The notes beneath the pieces are model-generated. The model did not search any database. It saw only the letters and a list, made by a program, of their open reading frames with translations, and was not told the DNA's origin. This document shows positions 22,060 to 34,467 of a stretch of DNA of 64,000 nucleotides, piece after piece. Every line of letters begins with the position of its first letter. The first letter of the stretch is position 1. The DNA lies in assembly GCF_050003625.1 (NCBI RefSeq), contig NC_134397.1, positions 276,142,070-276,206,069 of the forward strand, read 5' to 3'. The DNA is from Haematobia irritans (Eukaryota; Arthropoda; Insecta; Diptera; Muscidae). A program made the translations under genes and the position numbers.

Positions 22060-24229
22060 TTAATATGCATTTCAAGTGATAACATGTATTTATTTTCTTA
22101 TATTTCAATAAAAAATGTCTCTTGGTACAAAATAACATATATTTAGTTTTTTTTCTGGCCTTTTTAGCTGGTTTTTGAGGGACGCTGCTGCCACTATACC
22201 TAACCTAACCTAACATCGGGATATAACACAAAACCGTTTGAACGTCAACCAAACATGTCATCCATTCCGTCTTCTAAATGATTAACACATTTTTCCCAGT
22301 GTTCCCTTTTGTAATATCACAGTGAAATAAATTTCATATAAAACCTGAATAATGGAGAAATATTAAGAAGACTTGCAATGGCTTAGCATTTTTTTATTGG
22401 AAGACACCAAATACCCGCACACCAGCAAAATGAAGGAGAAAAGGCTTGCAAGGAAATCATCAAAAGAAACTGGAGTACACAAAGGATGATACAACGACAT
22501 TGCCTTTATGAGCGGCACATAAGCCGGTATATAACGACCATTGGCAGGTAAACTCTTATTACCTCAAGTATTGTGGAGAAGCTAGAACACAAAAGAATGA
22601 AAAATAAATTAACTCAAAGCACAGCGTCTTCCCTAGAATAGCCCTCGGGTGATAATATAAGCCAACCACTCGGAAATCCTTCAGCGGCAGGGACAAATGT
22701 AAGTATGGGGATCATCATCAGTGGTGGTGGTGGTTCAGTTAGGAGGGGGGTGTTTGATAGGAAAAAACCGAAAAAACGTGGACCAAAAACAACGACAACG
22801 TAAAAAATATACGAGAATCTTTATGGTAAACTTAACATGCTCAAAGCCAAAAGGCTTTTTCTCTACGATGATTTTTGTTTTTTCTTCCCTGGTCCAATAG
22901 AAGCCTGCTTTTAACCATTTCAAATGGTTGCAAAGCGTTTAAACTTAAGAGCGAGAGAGAGACCAGAAGCGTACCAAAGTTACAAGTGGAGGTTAAACAT
23001 CTTAAGGCTATGGACTGGCTGGTTGTTTGACTGACTGACTGCTTGCCTTCCATGTTGACAAGCGGAAGGACGGACATATTATATAAATATATCTTTTATG
23101 GCTATTGCTGTCAAGAATACGATTGCAAGATTTCCCATTAAAACAAAGAAAGGACCATGGATCGCCCCCTCCACAGAACAAAAACACACACACACCGGCA
23201 TACATCTCTCTTCCAAAATACACCAGCTGTGCTCGGAACAAGTTACAAAAAATTCTTGATGAGATTAAAATTCAAAGCTCACAAATTGCGCCTTAGGGTG
23301 TTAATGCTGATGCATCACATCACCGGGTGGATAAGGTGAATGAGGGACTGAGTATTGAGTTGGTGGAATGCGCCCAGCTAGACGAATGAGCGTATTTGAT
23401 TTATCATCATACAAATTAGCGGCATATGAGACAAAAGCAACCACCAGTACCATACCCCGCAGCATTTTGTTGCTAATAATTGTCAGGATGGCGACATCAG
23501 GGTTACAAACAGAAGGATTTAATTTACAATGCGATTGTCGTTGTGTATTTAGTTTTAAAGAGGCCAACAAATGTGTTAGCAAATAGAAAATATTGCAGTA
23601 AAATTGAAAAACCTGCAATTGTTCCATAATAAAATGAGAATCCATATATAATGTCCTTGGCATTCTTTGGAATTCCAAAGTCGTTAGATATAACTATAAT
23701 TTTTGGGAGAAATGATTCTCGTATGTTTGTACTTAATCCAAAGATTCAAAGTATTACTTTGAAATTCCTTCTTCCTAAACAAATTTGACTTACATTTCAT
23801 TTTTTATCACAATTTATCACAATGGACTGAATAGTCTAAGTGAGCCTGAATCTTAATCAGGCTGCCACCTTAACCTAACCTAACCTACATTTCATTTTTA
23901 AGTACAAAGTATAAGTAAAATTTTTTGCCTTAATGGAATTTAAGCCCAAAATTATACAAAAAGAGATGGAGTGGAGGTTATCCTAAGGTACGGCCCTAAC
24001 TGTAAAATGCCTTATCCAAATATAACCTTTAACCAAATCCGGACAATTAAATTTCACAAAAAAATAGAAAACCAATAAAAAAAGTTAAAAAATAATAATA
24101 AATAATAATAAATAAATATTTGAATAATTTGAACTGATTTGGACAACATTTTTTAAACTTTCACAAAATGTCTAGAATCAAAATTTAAATTGGTTAATGA
24201 CCGGGACGGACCATAATGTTAGTAAAAAA
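22060..24229. other. No gene; two SINE 3' ends
   Basis: SINE tails end at 22214 (CTATACCTAACCTAACCTAA) and 23888. The rest shows no recognised gene; short open frames near 22735-23680 carry no motif. Confidence 0.4.
23814..23888 (+). mobile_element. SINE 3' fragment
   Basis: Matches the sense 3' part of the SINE at 54492 (CACAATGGACTGAATAGTC, GGCTGCCACC) and ends with repeated TAACC. A small hairpin AGCCTGA/TCAGGCT lies just before the tail. Confidence 0.75.
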
Positions 24230-26125
24230 TTATACCCTGTACCACAGTAGTGGTGAAGGGTATAAATATTGGATATATTTAAATTGCAAATATTTCGCAA
24301 ATCTGCATTTACGATTTATAGGTCGTTATATACGAATTAGAATATTGGTAAATTTGAATAATTTTTGCGAGTGACGATTTTACAAGGAACATGTGGAAAT
24401 TTTGGTCATATTCGCTAAAATCGGAAGAACATATATGTATATGACTTTGTATAATTCTGATCCGATTTTGATAAAATTTGACAAACATTGCAAACATTTT
24501 AAATGAACTCTCAGTGCAAAACTTCAAAATGTTCGAAATGAGACTTTGGCTTCCGTGGTCATATGAATCTAAATCGGGCGAAAGATATATGGGAGTTATA
24601 TCTAAATCTGAACCGAATTTGACCAAATTTATCATATGTGTGTTAGTCATATTTACTCTTTGTGCGAAAGCACAAGTAAATATAAGTGCGTATATCGGAC
24701 GAAAGATATATATGGCAGCTATAATTAAATCTGAACCAATTTCAACTAAATATGGCATGCATAGTAAAAATGTTATTTCCATTCTCTGAGCACAGTTTTA
24801 AGTAAGTGTGTAAATATAACCATAGCGATAGGCGGTAGGCGAACACTTATTTACGTGTATTTCTTATGGGAAGCCCAAAATCCGCGACGGAATACCGTGA
24901 CGACTAGTGGCGTGTCGCTAAATTAAAACTTATTCTAACTCCTTGGCGAAAACTGGTATAGTGTTGCCATCGCTTATCATTTTTTTTAACTCACCACTAG
25001 GAATTGCTGTTGCCTGGAGACGTGTAGATTATTTTTTCTTGAAATAACTCAACAAATAACAAGCCATTGTATGATTTTATTCAACTTCATTGTTTAATAT
25101 TGTCAAATCGTGCTGTATTGACAACAAAAACGCTAGGAAACGTGAAAAAGGGAATTATTCGCCGTCAAGCTTATTGTATTTGCCGTTGCGGCAAAAATGT
25201 TTCGCCTACCGCCTATCGCTATGGTTATATTTACACACTAAATCGGAGGGAAATTTTGATCTACGGTAGTCATATGACTGTAAATCGGACGACAGATATA
25301 TATGGGAGCTATATCTAAATCTGAGCCGATTTCAACCAAATTCGGTATGTATATTTATTATGTTAACTCTACTACCTGTGTAAAATTTCACGTAACTCAA
25401 AGTAAAACTTTGGCCTTTGGGACCGTAGAAGTATAAATCGGCGAAAGCTATATATGGGAGTTATATCTAAATCTGAACCGATTTCAACCAAATTCGGCAC
25501 GCATATTTATAATATTAATTCTACTTCCTGTGTAAAAATTTCACGTAACTCGGAACTAAAAAATTACCTCTGGGGCCATAGGAATGTAAATCGGGCGAAA
25601 GATATATATGGCAGCTATATATATATCTGAACCGATTTAAACAAAATTCGGTACGCATATTTATAATGTTAATTCTGCTCCCTGTGCAAAATTTTACGTA
25701 AATCGTAACAAAAGATTGGCCTCTGGGGCCATAAGAATGTAAATCGGGCGAAAGCTATGTATGAGAGCTATATCTGAATCTGAATCGATTTGACTGATAT
25801 TCTGCAAGATTTACGAGACTCACAAAATATTCAATTATACGAAGTTGGAAGAAGATCGTTTGATAAATACGTCATTTATGACCAGATCGGTTATAAAAAT
25901 ATAGGGATCGTCTTTGAGCCGAAAAAGGACCCTATGCCAAATTTGAGGATGATCGGAGTTAAACTGCGAACTGGACTTTGCACACAAAAATACATCGGAC
26001 AGACAGACGGACACCGCTAAATCGATTCAGAATTTAATTCAAAGGCGATCGGTATACAAAACGATGGCTATGACTAGACCTTCCCGGTGTTACATACAAA
26101 TGCAAAAAATTGGTATACCCTGTAC
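24230..26125 (+). repeat. Family B composite repeat, copy 1
   Basis: Opens with a hairpin (TATACCCTGTACCAC/GTGGTGAAGGGTATA, 24233-24264). The body units carry CGGGCGAAAGATATAT and ATCTAAATCTGAACCGAT. The CGG motif lies at 25286, 25439, 25592 and 25745, exactly 153 bases apart. The tail has CGGACAGACAGACGGACACC and TATACCCTGTACC. A MITE interrupts one unit at 24806-25238. Confidence 0.8.
24806..25238. mobile_element. MITE with long inverted ends and TAA target
   Basis: Ends are inverted repeats of about 38-39 bases (GTGTGTAAATATAACCATAG onward), with TAA on both sides (24803-24805, 25239-25241). Removing it plus one TAA leaves about 154 bases between unit marks, restoring the host period. A TAA/TTA target suggests a PIF/Harbinger-like origin. 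Confidence 0.8.
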
Positions 26126-26174
26126 CTGTGAGGCACATAAAAAGAAATATTTTTAAGAAAAATATTTGTTAAAA

Positions 26175-26405
26175 ATTGCCGCTGGTGAGATTTGAACCAG
26201 CGTTTCTTAGTTTTTCATTCATAATAAGAAAGAACATCTCAGGTAATAGTTAGAATGTCATGCCGTGATGTCATATTTCAATCATATCACAAACATTTGA
26301 ATAGACGTTTTGATGCAGGGTGTTCAATGGTGATTGTGGATGAGTGCGCTAAAGCCTTCTGTTATGGTGCCAACAGACCCAAGTTCAACCCCCGTTGGAA
26401 ACAAA
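26175..26405. ncRNA. Possible divergent tRNA-like pair
   Basis: The minus strand has CGCTGGTTCAAATCTCACCA, a box B-like T-arm with 6-bp pairing. The plus strand at about 26333-26400 has GTGGATGAGTGCGCTAAAGCC (tRNA-Ser/Leu box A-like) and CAAGTTCAACCCCCG. The arrangement mirrors 5094-5350, but sequence support is weaker and no element ends were found. Confidence 0.35.
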
Positions 26406-26773
26406 GAAGTTTTTCAATTTGTAAAAATTGGATAATAAGGAATTAAAAGTGTAACAAAAAATACTGATAAAAATTGAAATTGAAGAGAACATTTTTGTTT
26501 TTTAGTTTCTTCATCCAAATGAACTTCCAAGACACAACTTTTAAAGATCATAATGATGTCGTAATTAGTTCAAAAGTTATAACTCTTTCAATTCATACTT
26601 TTTAATTTCCAAAGCTTTATTTTCAAAAACTTTCAATTTTAATATTTTTTTTTTCGATTGCATAAAAAAGGAAGTTCTCTCAAAGACCTTTCCAACAGTA
26701 TATTATATTAGACTATTGCTTAGTAAACTGCTAAACCTAACTAACTCATGTGAAATAGATCATTGTAAATTGT

Positions 26774-27070
26774 TTATATGGGGGCTATACCTAAATCTGA
26801 ACAAATTTCGAAAAAAATTTGGCACACTTGACGATACCATCCATTTACTCCTTGTGCAAAATTTGAAGCAAATCATTTGCAGAATTATAAAAAAAAAAGA
26901 TTTGTAACCACTGTGCAGCGTTCAATAATGTCGTCCTAAAATTAGAAACAGAATTATTTTTTATTTGCAAGCAGGTCAAATTCGGAGCTGGGCTATACAG
27001 GACTTTTATATAGACCCATAAACTGAACTCGCGATTTGACGTCTTCAGGACGTAGCAAACGCCATTGTAT
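26774..27070. repeat. Family B and family C fragments
   Basis: 26774-26885 matches family B (TATATGGGGGCTATACCTAA, TTTGGCACACTTGAC). 26945-27070 matches the reverse family C pre-body (CAAGCAGGTCAAATTCGGAG). Confidence 0.6.
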
Positions 27071-27325
27071 CTGATTTGTCTCAAATTATTGGGAGTGTAA
27101 GATAAAAATGCGTGATTTTTTCTAAAACGACTCTTCTTTTGACTTAATCCGCGAATCGAACCAGTTTCACAAGAACGAAAATGTTGCCCAGCTAGGTTAA
27201 ATGTTATCGATTGGGGCAAGTGGTAATCAGAAGGAGCAATGTCAGGGCTAAACGGATGATGGTGTAGGAATTTCCATTTGAGCGTTTACAAATGAGTCTT
27301 TACGGTTTTCTCAACATTTGGCCCA

Positions 27326-27939
27326 CACTGAAAAAAATTTGGTATTGATTCCGAGCCAAAGAAGCGGAGAATACAAGTAAGGATATTTTTAAGACACAAT
27401 TCTCTTTTAAAATCGGGTTTTGTGTACTTGCTTCTAGGAAGCAAATTTTACTTTTTCGCTTTTTCAGCTTTTTTTCTTCATATGCTATCAAAGTCCTTTA
27501 AAAACAAGCTAACGACGACTTTATTATCCAAATTAAGACTCGGCTTCTAGTAGAAATATGTTGTGTTTCAAGTAAAAAACGTCTTTAAAATAAAGTGTTG
27601 AAAAACATGTCCTATATTTGACCGATTTTTTGCTTTGTAGTCAAGATGCAAAAAGACAACACATTTAAAGACAATTTCATTAAATTTAAAGATTTTTTCT
27701 AAATTATTAAAGTCAAGTTGATTTTAGCCCAAACATTTTTTCTTTCATGTTATGATATCCATTTTTAAATCAAATCACTTAATTATAAGGACAATACGAC
27801 TTCAGTGAAAAGTTTATCGACCTTTGGTCAAGGAAAAAAACTTTATACTAGAGAAATGCGTCTTCTATGCTAAGCAAAATTTGCATTCGTATTTTAATGA
27901 CATGAAATCTTTGACCTCACGATTATATTTTTTTCAGTG
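27326..27939 (+). mobile_element. CACTG-end TIR element
   Basis: Starts CACTGAAAAAAATTTGGTAT and ends ATATTTTTTTCAGTG. The AT-rich interior is shared with copies at 34468, 49057 and 53451. The flanking dinucleotides are CA rather than TA, so the exact target duplication is unclear. Non-coding. Confidence 0.8.
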
Positions 27940-27954
27940 CATGCCGATGCATTA

Positions 27955-28106
27955 ATTAGGTTAGGTTAGGCGGAAGCCCGATGTATCAGGCTCACTTAGA
28001 CCATTCAGTCCATTGTGATAGCACAGTGGTCTCTCTTATCTCTCTCTCTCTCTTATCACTAAGTGCTACCCGATTCCATGTTAAGCTCAATGACAAGGGA
28101 CCTCCT
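27955..28106 (-). mobile_element. SINE fragment with internal CT repeat
   Basis: Minus-strand SINE 3' half (GGTTAGGTTAGGC tail, CACTTAGACCATTCAGTCCA, ATTCCATGTTAAGCTCAATG), interrupted by a TCTCTCTC stretch at about 28030-28055. It runs into the perfect hairpin at 28087. Confidence 0.75.
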
Positions 28107-28132
28107 TTTTATAGGAGGTCCCTTGTCATTGA
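28087..28132. repeat. Perfect 20-bp hairpin inside the SINE
   Basis: TCAATGACAAGGGACCTCCT, a 6-base spacer, then its exact reverse complement. The full SINE at 54592 has only the first arm, so the second arm is a new inverted copy. Confidence 0.92.
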
Positions 28133-28142
28133 TTTACATTAT

Positions 28143-28610
28143 GCGCTTTACAGACTACCAGTTATTCCGGACGGAATGTCGGTGTTTGAAAAGAATCTTA
28201 CAGTGTGTCGGATCGATACGACTTGTCGGCGATTACTAAATAATCGGTAAATGCGTTATCGATCCCATAAACATGCAGCAGTATCGATTATGCCTTCGGA
28301 CTTAACTTATAATTTGCACAATATATGGGATATGTTCGACACGAGCACTGTCGTCCGGAATAATTGATAGTCTGTAATGCGCTTTACAGACTATCAGTTA
28401 TTCCGGATGGAATGTCGGTGTTTGTAAAGAATCTTATAGTGTGTCGGATCGATACGACTTGTCGGCGATGACTAAATAGTCGGTAAATGTGTTATCGATC
28501 CCATAAACATGCAGCAGTATGGATTGGTCTTAACTTCTAATGTGCACAATATATGGGATATATTCGACACGAGCACTGTCGTCCGGAATAACTGATAGTC
28601 TGTAAAGCGC
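28143..28610. mobile_element. Tandem dimer of a MITE
   Basis: Two head-to-tail units (about 28143-28382 and 28379-28610), each ending in inverted repeats of about 28 bases (GCGCTTTACAGACTATCAGT and its complement). They share GCGC at the joint. Units differ by substitutions and a small deletion near 28290/28525. No coding capacity. Confidence 0.85.
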
Positions 28611-28879
28611 ATAAAGCGCGTTAATTGCATTCGGAACAAAACTCCTGTGAAAGTTTTACTCGATTGCAACATCCTATAGTCCCCATCGGGTCACTAAGTA
28701 ATGGCCGAAACGTCAACATAAGTTTCCTTCAATGAATTTTAGGGTTTGCCCTAGTTAGGGTTAAACAAATAATTTTTCTCGCACTTTTCATCACTAGTAA
28801 CGATGGGATTCAAAAACCTTTTCTTTGTTCCCTTTGGAGCAGCTGTTCATAAGTATCCCGCAAAAGCTGTTTTATGATT

Positions 28880-29250
28880 TCAAGAGTCTCTTGGAAGAGC
28901 AAATTTCATCCTATCCGATTGAATGTAAGGGGTAATATTCACGGACTGACAATTATATAACCCCCCTATAAACCGACCCCTGATTTGACTTCTGGAACAT
29001 CTTGGATGAACAAATGTCATCCGATCCGGTTGAAATTTCGTACGATGTCAGTATATGCTTTCTAATAAATCAATCAATCAAAACTTGCCCATAATTATAT
29101 AGGCCCATATAAACCGATCCCAAGATTTAATTTCCAAAACCTCTTGCAAGAGCAAATTTTATCCGATTCGGTTAAAATTTGGTACGCGATAGTAGTATAC
29201 GCCCTCTAACAACCATGCACAATTTGGTAACATAGGTACATATTTATGTT
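28880..29250 (-). repeat. Decayed family A body fragment
   Basis: Two to three reverse units with AACCGATCC, CCGATCCGGTTGAAATTT and TCTAACAACCATGC motifs. Head and tail absent. Confidence 0.7.
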
Positions 29251-31433
29251 CGTTCGGGTGGAAGTTGACACTCTAATTACGTCGCGAAAATTGTTTCATT
29301 TCGATTACTATGCTCAAGTTTTTTTGGGGTTCAATTACTAAATTAATTAAAATTCAAAAATTAATTGAAAGTCTATTAAAAAATGAATTGATATTATTAA
29401 TTTTTGTGATTGATGTCTATTTCTAATTAAAAAATTTGTTGAATCAATTAAATTTGTATTTGAATATTTTTTAAAACTCGACTAAGACTTCAATTGGAAA
29501 AAAAATTTGCTGTGTTCTGTGTACAGACTCTTCTACATAAACCGATCAAGGAACGGTTTTATAGGTATTAAACTGTCTTTTTTCCTTGTCAAAGTTGCAG
29601 CTTTTTTAAAAGAAAACCATCCCAGTTATAAATCCAATTTATTTAAAAAATGAGTACCCTAAAATAAAAAGAAAGCTTTAAAGTAGAAATTATGAAATTT
29701 CATTTAATTAAAATTTCTTTCTTTTAAAGAATTAATTTCGAAATAATTTTTTATGACTTGACATGCCCAAACTTCCTCACACTTGCCTAGACTACGAAAA
29801 TGTTCGCCACAGTATGCCAATCATTATTTAATGTTATTTCTAAATATTTGTCATTTTCTGCTTATTGTTTTATTTCAACAATATACAAATATTTATCCAG
29901 CTTCCTGCAGGACATTGTCACCAAAGATCTATTTCTTCTGAATGAGAGGCGACCATATAATGGACATTGTATAGGAACGAAGTAAATTCGTTAGAATAGG
30001 AAATGACAAAACCGTAACAAATTTGTCATTGTTCCCTAATAACAAAAGAGTACTACCTTAACGGAAGCCTATACAAGATTCTAAGAACGTTTAAGATCCT
30101 TGACATTACTGTTAAATTTAAGAAAAAAAAAGAAAATCTCCTTACGGGGACAATGACCGTATGGTCCATACCCAAAAGATGAATGGGACAAAAAAGTCAG
30201 GGTCACTCTGAGCATACGCCCTATCGATATCAATTCATCTTATCTGTGAATCCATTCATGACAAGATAGCCTTGCCTAAATGATGTCCTTTCCATTTCAC
30301 TGCTGGTGCGTGAGAAAAGTATCCCGTAGAGTCTTTCAACAAAACAATAACCGAAACCGAAACGAAAAATACAAATTGCATTACACGCCTTTTAAATTAA
30401 CAAACACCACATTACCAGCCACTAACACCACCATCAAGGGGTATTAGTTTGGGCCCATTAGTAATTAGGGGTTTCATGGTTTGGCCGGATTTACAAATGT
30501 TTTTCTCTCTATCTCGGCAGTGATGATGCACGATGACAGTATATGCAGGAGCAGCACACACAGCATCAGTTCACTCAGCAGGACATCTGTAATTGGTATG
30601 TGTTTAGTGAATTTCACGCCAAGTCATAATGTCCTTTTCGAAAAAAATACGAATGCCCCTTTTCTTTGCCATTGTCAGAGGGTATGCAGCGTATGAGAGT
30701 GTGTTTGTGTCTATGACCTACAGCAATTCGTTGATCATTTGATGAACTGAACAAAAATTGCCATAAATTATGTGTCCGTCTGTTGAACTGGCCTTTGCTC
30801 TGGGTGTGATCGGAGGGAGTTTTGTTTTGTCTGCAATTTTTCAGTGAGTCAGTGAAAATTTCGCACAAACAAAAATTCAATGAAAAGGCAGATACATTTG
30901 TTATCTTCGGGGAATTAGAAAATCTTGACATTTGCTTTATTTGTGATTATGGATGGTTATAAATTGTCGTAAAATGTCTATAAAGATTTAATTACATCCT
31001 ATGGGATCGCAATGTTGTTGTAATATCCAAAACGAAATTTATTATCTAATCAAAGGAATGACATAACGAATATATGCCTTATTGAAATTTTATCTTTCAG
31101 CCTATTTGATTGTATTTCAATTTCTTTATTACAAAAAAATACGTGTATTCCTTAAGAAGCTTCTGTAATTAAAGACAAACCTTTGACATATATTTTTTTT
31201 ATAACAGTCGGGTTTTCCTAAATGGAAATATGAAGAAAGATTTGAAGTTTATATCTAAACACCAACGAGAGTGAATTTTCCTTTTCTTATCAGTTTTTTT
31301 TGTTTTGTTATTAAATTAGGCCCTGGTATACCATCCAAATTGACCGCAAATTTTAAATAATTAGGTTTATTTATGATGATGTGCAAAAAAGGAACACTGA
31401 GGACAACCCTTTACCGTTCAGATATTTTAATGT
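29251..31433. other. AT-rich element remnant, then no recognised gene
   Basis: 29320-29520 resembles the AT-rich element at 18562. The remainder, to 31433, shows no gene or repeat I can name. Short open frames near 30481-30931 have no motif. Confidence 0.4.
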
Positions 31434-31858
31434 CCCAGAAAAAAAAAAGCATCGCTAAAAAAGTAATGAAAATGTTCTTTTTGGATCCGGAAGTGGTGCA
31501 AAATTGACGCAGAAGCGATGAATTTAACATGGGCTTGTCATTGGATGGAAGACCTCCATTTCAACAGCCGTTGCACTGAATTTGCGTCACTTTTTTAGGT
31601 GTGATCCGAATTCAATGTTTTGGATGTAAATTAAAAAATTCTGTGATATTTTGTCAAATATATTCACAACTTTTTCAGATTTGTACCATTTTATGAAAGT
31701 TAAAATTACCCATTAAAAGTATGAAAAAACAAAGTTATAAAAATTTAATTAAAAGAACTTCCTGGGTAGTTAAAATAAAGAACATCATTGGGAGCACATC
31801 TTCGGGAAGTGCTTTTAAAGTTGTGCCTTTGAAAGAACTTCCAAATTTTTTTGCTGGG
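31434..31858 (+). mobile_element. CCCAGC-end TIR element, shortened copy
   Basis: Starts CCCAGAAAAAAAAAAGCATC and ends AAATTTTTTTGCTGGG. Compared with 44302-44867 it lacks a central segment around the ACCTCAAATATTTTC region. It pairs with the reverse copy at 31933. Confidence 0.82.
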
Positions 31859-31932
31859 GTACAGTGACACACATATGTATTGTCACACCAAGTATTGGCA
31901 CACAATTTTGTTTAAAAAAACACATGTTACAG

Positions 31933-32506
31933 CCCAGCAAAAAAAATTGGAAGTTCTTCCAAAGGCACAACTTTAAAAGCACTTCCAGAAGATGCACTCC
32001 CAATGATGTTCTTTATTTTAACTACCAAGGAAGTTCTTTTAATTCAATTTTTTATAACTTGGTTTTTTCATACTTTTAATGGATAATTTTAACTTTTTTT
32101 GTTTCAAATTGGTTAAAAACAGTTTAAGAATTCATAAAATGGTACAAGTCATTTAAATTTCGTCGAAAAAAATGATAAATCTAATCTGATAAAATAGAAG
32201 ATTTTTGAAAATATTTGAGGTCAAACGTTTCCGACAATCGTTAGAATCCATTAAAAATTATAAAAAATTATAAAAATTATTTATTTGACAAAATATCACA
32301 GAATTTTTTAATTTACATCCAAAACATTGAATTCGGATCACACCTAAAAAAGTGATGCAAATTCAGTGCAACGGCTGTTCAAATGGAGATCTTCCATCCT
32401 ATGACAAGCCCATGTTAAATTCATCGCTTCTGCATCAATTTTGCACCACTTCCGGATCCAAAAAGAACATTTTCATTACTTTTATGGCGACGCTTTTTTT
32501 GCTGGG
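31933..32506 (-). mobile_element. CCCAGC-end TIR element, full copy
   Basis: Starts CCCAGCAAAAAAAATTGGAA and ends CGACGCTTTTTTTGCTGGG, 574 bp. Opposite in orientation to 31434-31858, with 74 bases between them. No coding frame of note. Confidence 0.85.
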
Positions 32507-32517
32507 AAGCGATCCCA

Positions 32518-32765
32518 GCTGGGAAGTGATCTTTAGACTTTCCTTACAGGTTTTTACTAAAATTGTGTTCCACCCTAGTGCATTAGCCAACTTAAATTTT
32601 GAGTCTATAGATTTTGTAAAAGTTGTCCAAATCGAGTGATATTTAAATGTATATATAGCACCCAACACATTTGACGGATATGGTATCGAAAATTTAGATC
32701 TACAATGTGGTGCAGGGTATAATATAGTCGGCCCCGCCCGACTTTAGACTTTCCTTACTTGTTTA
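32518..32765 (-). repeat. Family B head fragment
   Basis: The reverse complement matches 62502-62735: AACAAGTAAGGAAAGTC, a GC hairpin (AGTCGG/CCGACT), TATACCCTGCACCACATTG and the CTATAGACTCAAAATTTAAG region. Confidence 0.75.
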
Positions 32766-34467
32766 TTTTAGAAAACTTTTTGTTCTTTACATATTTAATT
32801 TATGAAAAATCAAAAAAGGGACACTTTTTTAAATTTGTTCTTTGGTACATCTAGTACTTTTTGGGCATACCTTTTTGTTTGATAAAAGTATCAAGCAGTC
32901 TAGACAATGAATAGACAATTTTTTTTGTTTCATTTGTACCATATTCCCCCATTCATCCATCAACACTGTATCAAATTTAATCGAAATCGGTTAATAATAG
33001 TGACTTGAATACTGCGATCATCAAATACATGGTCAGGCGGATGGACACCAAGGGCTAAACCGACTCAGTAGGTGGTTCTCAGTCGATCGGTATATATTTT
33101 ATGGAGCTGAAAATCAATATTTCTGGTAGGCACATTTTTAGCAGATACCCTGACCAATATTTGGTTTAGGGTGCTGTGGCACTGTATGTGTGCCATTTCA
33201 GTGCAGGGTTTCACACTACCTTCAATTAAGTTCATTAAAAAAATGAGCAAGATATTTCTCTCCGTGTCCAAATACCAGAAAAAACTATTTCATCGGCATG
33301 ATAAGTATTCCAATCAGAATAAAAATGATTTTTAAACATTTTGAGGCATCATTTGTTTCGTTTGTTGTTGTCGGTTTCTTCTTCAATCATTATTGTTGTT
33401 TTGATTTCAGCTTAAAACCATGCATTGACTAAACTACAAGAGTAGCTTAACCAACAGAGGAAAAGTATATTTTTAAGCTTTGATTAAGTCGCATAATTTT
33501 AAACATTCATATGCGCTGCATGTCTGTGTTTACGTATCATAAATACTCAGCACCATGGATCAAATATAATATTTCTTTCGGGAAAAGGTTTGAGTTTTCG
33601 AATAATTTTAACCTGCCCTCTAAATATGCATGTAAACCAAAGAAAAAATGCCTTTGATATGATCTGAAATCGAAATTCGGTCGTGCATGAGATATGAAAT
33701 CGGGAAATTTTACTTCAAGATTTGGGCAGCTTGGATGATAAGTGACCGCATCTATGTCATCACCTAAAGAAGTTTGGAAGACCGAAATTTGTCATATCCC
33801 TCTATGGACCTAAAGTATTTCTAGAATCCCAGAGTTGCCATGGAATTTTTTATTAAAAGTAGAATTGTTAGTTTTTACCTACATCAAAAGTCGAGAGTCG
33901 ATTTGAGTTAGATTTGAGACGATTTCCAAATTCGATTATTCTATCCTATTCTTAAAAGTGGGTAATGCTATGTTTACACCGACTCGTTTTCCTCATTCGT
34001 TTTTCCAAAACATTTCACTGTTCACACCGGGTTGAGATGTTTTAGTTTGACAGTTACCGTGGAAACTAGAAATTCACATTTACTCGAAATTCACATATAT
34101 ACAACCTATGTTCAAATTATTACCGCGAGCACAAAGGGAAAAAATTTTGTATGTTATTTTCACATGTCCATGTTCTTAAAAGCCTTTGTTTATTCTTTTT
34201 TCTATGAAACTTATTTCAATATTTTGACATATATTTTGAATAGGGTATGTTATTCGGGGTATATTCCAAATTAGGTGGGTTCGCATTCTAAAATTGACGT
34301 GTTTTGGAGGAAAACTTGTGTTTTGAACTTGTTTTTTAGTATGGCGAAAACGACTCGTTTTGAAGTGCTTATAAAGGGAAAACATTTCAAACTCCAAAAC
34401 ATGCTTGGTGAGAACACCGTATAAGTCAAATTTTGAAATTACAAAAAAACGACTAGTAGGATCTATA
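32766..34467. other. No gene recognised
   Basis: Includes a decayed composite tail near 33030-33110 (GGCGGATGGACACCAAGG, GATCGGTATATATTTTATGG). Otherwise unassigned, with no coding signal. Confidence 0.4.

Noticed and set aside
24231..24264. Helitron 3' hairpin
   Set aside because: The hairpin is near the head of family B, no CTRR end follows, and no 5' TC terminus was found.
28030..28055. TCTCTCTC tract as a regulatory GAGA site
   Set aside because: It is a simple-repeat expansion inside a SINE fragment; nothing else supports a regulatory role.
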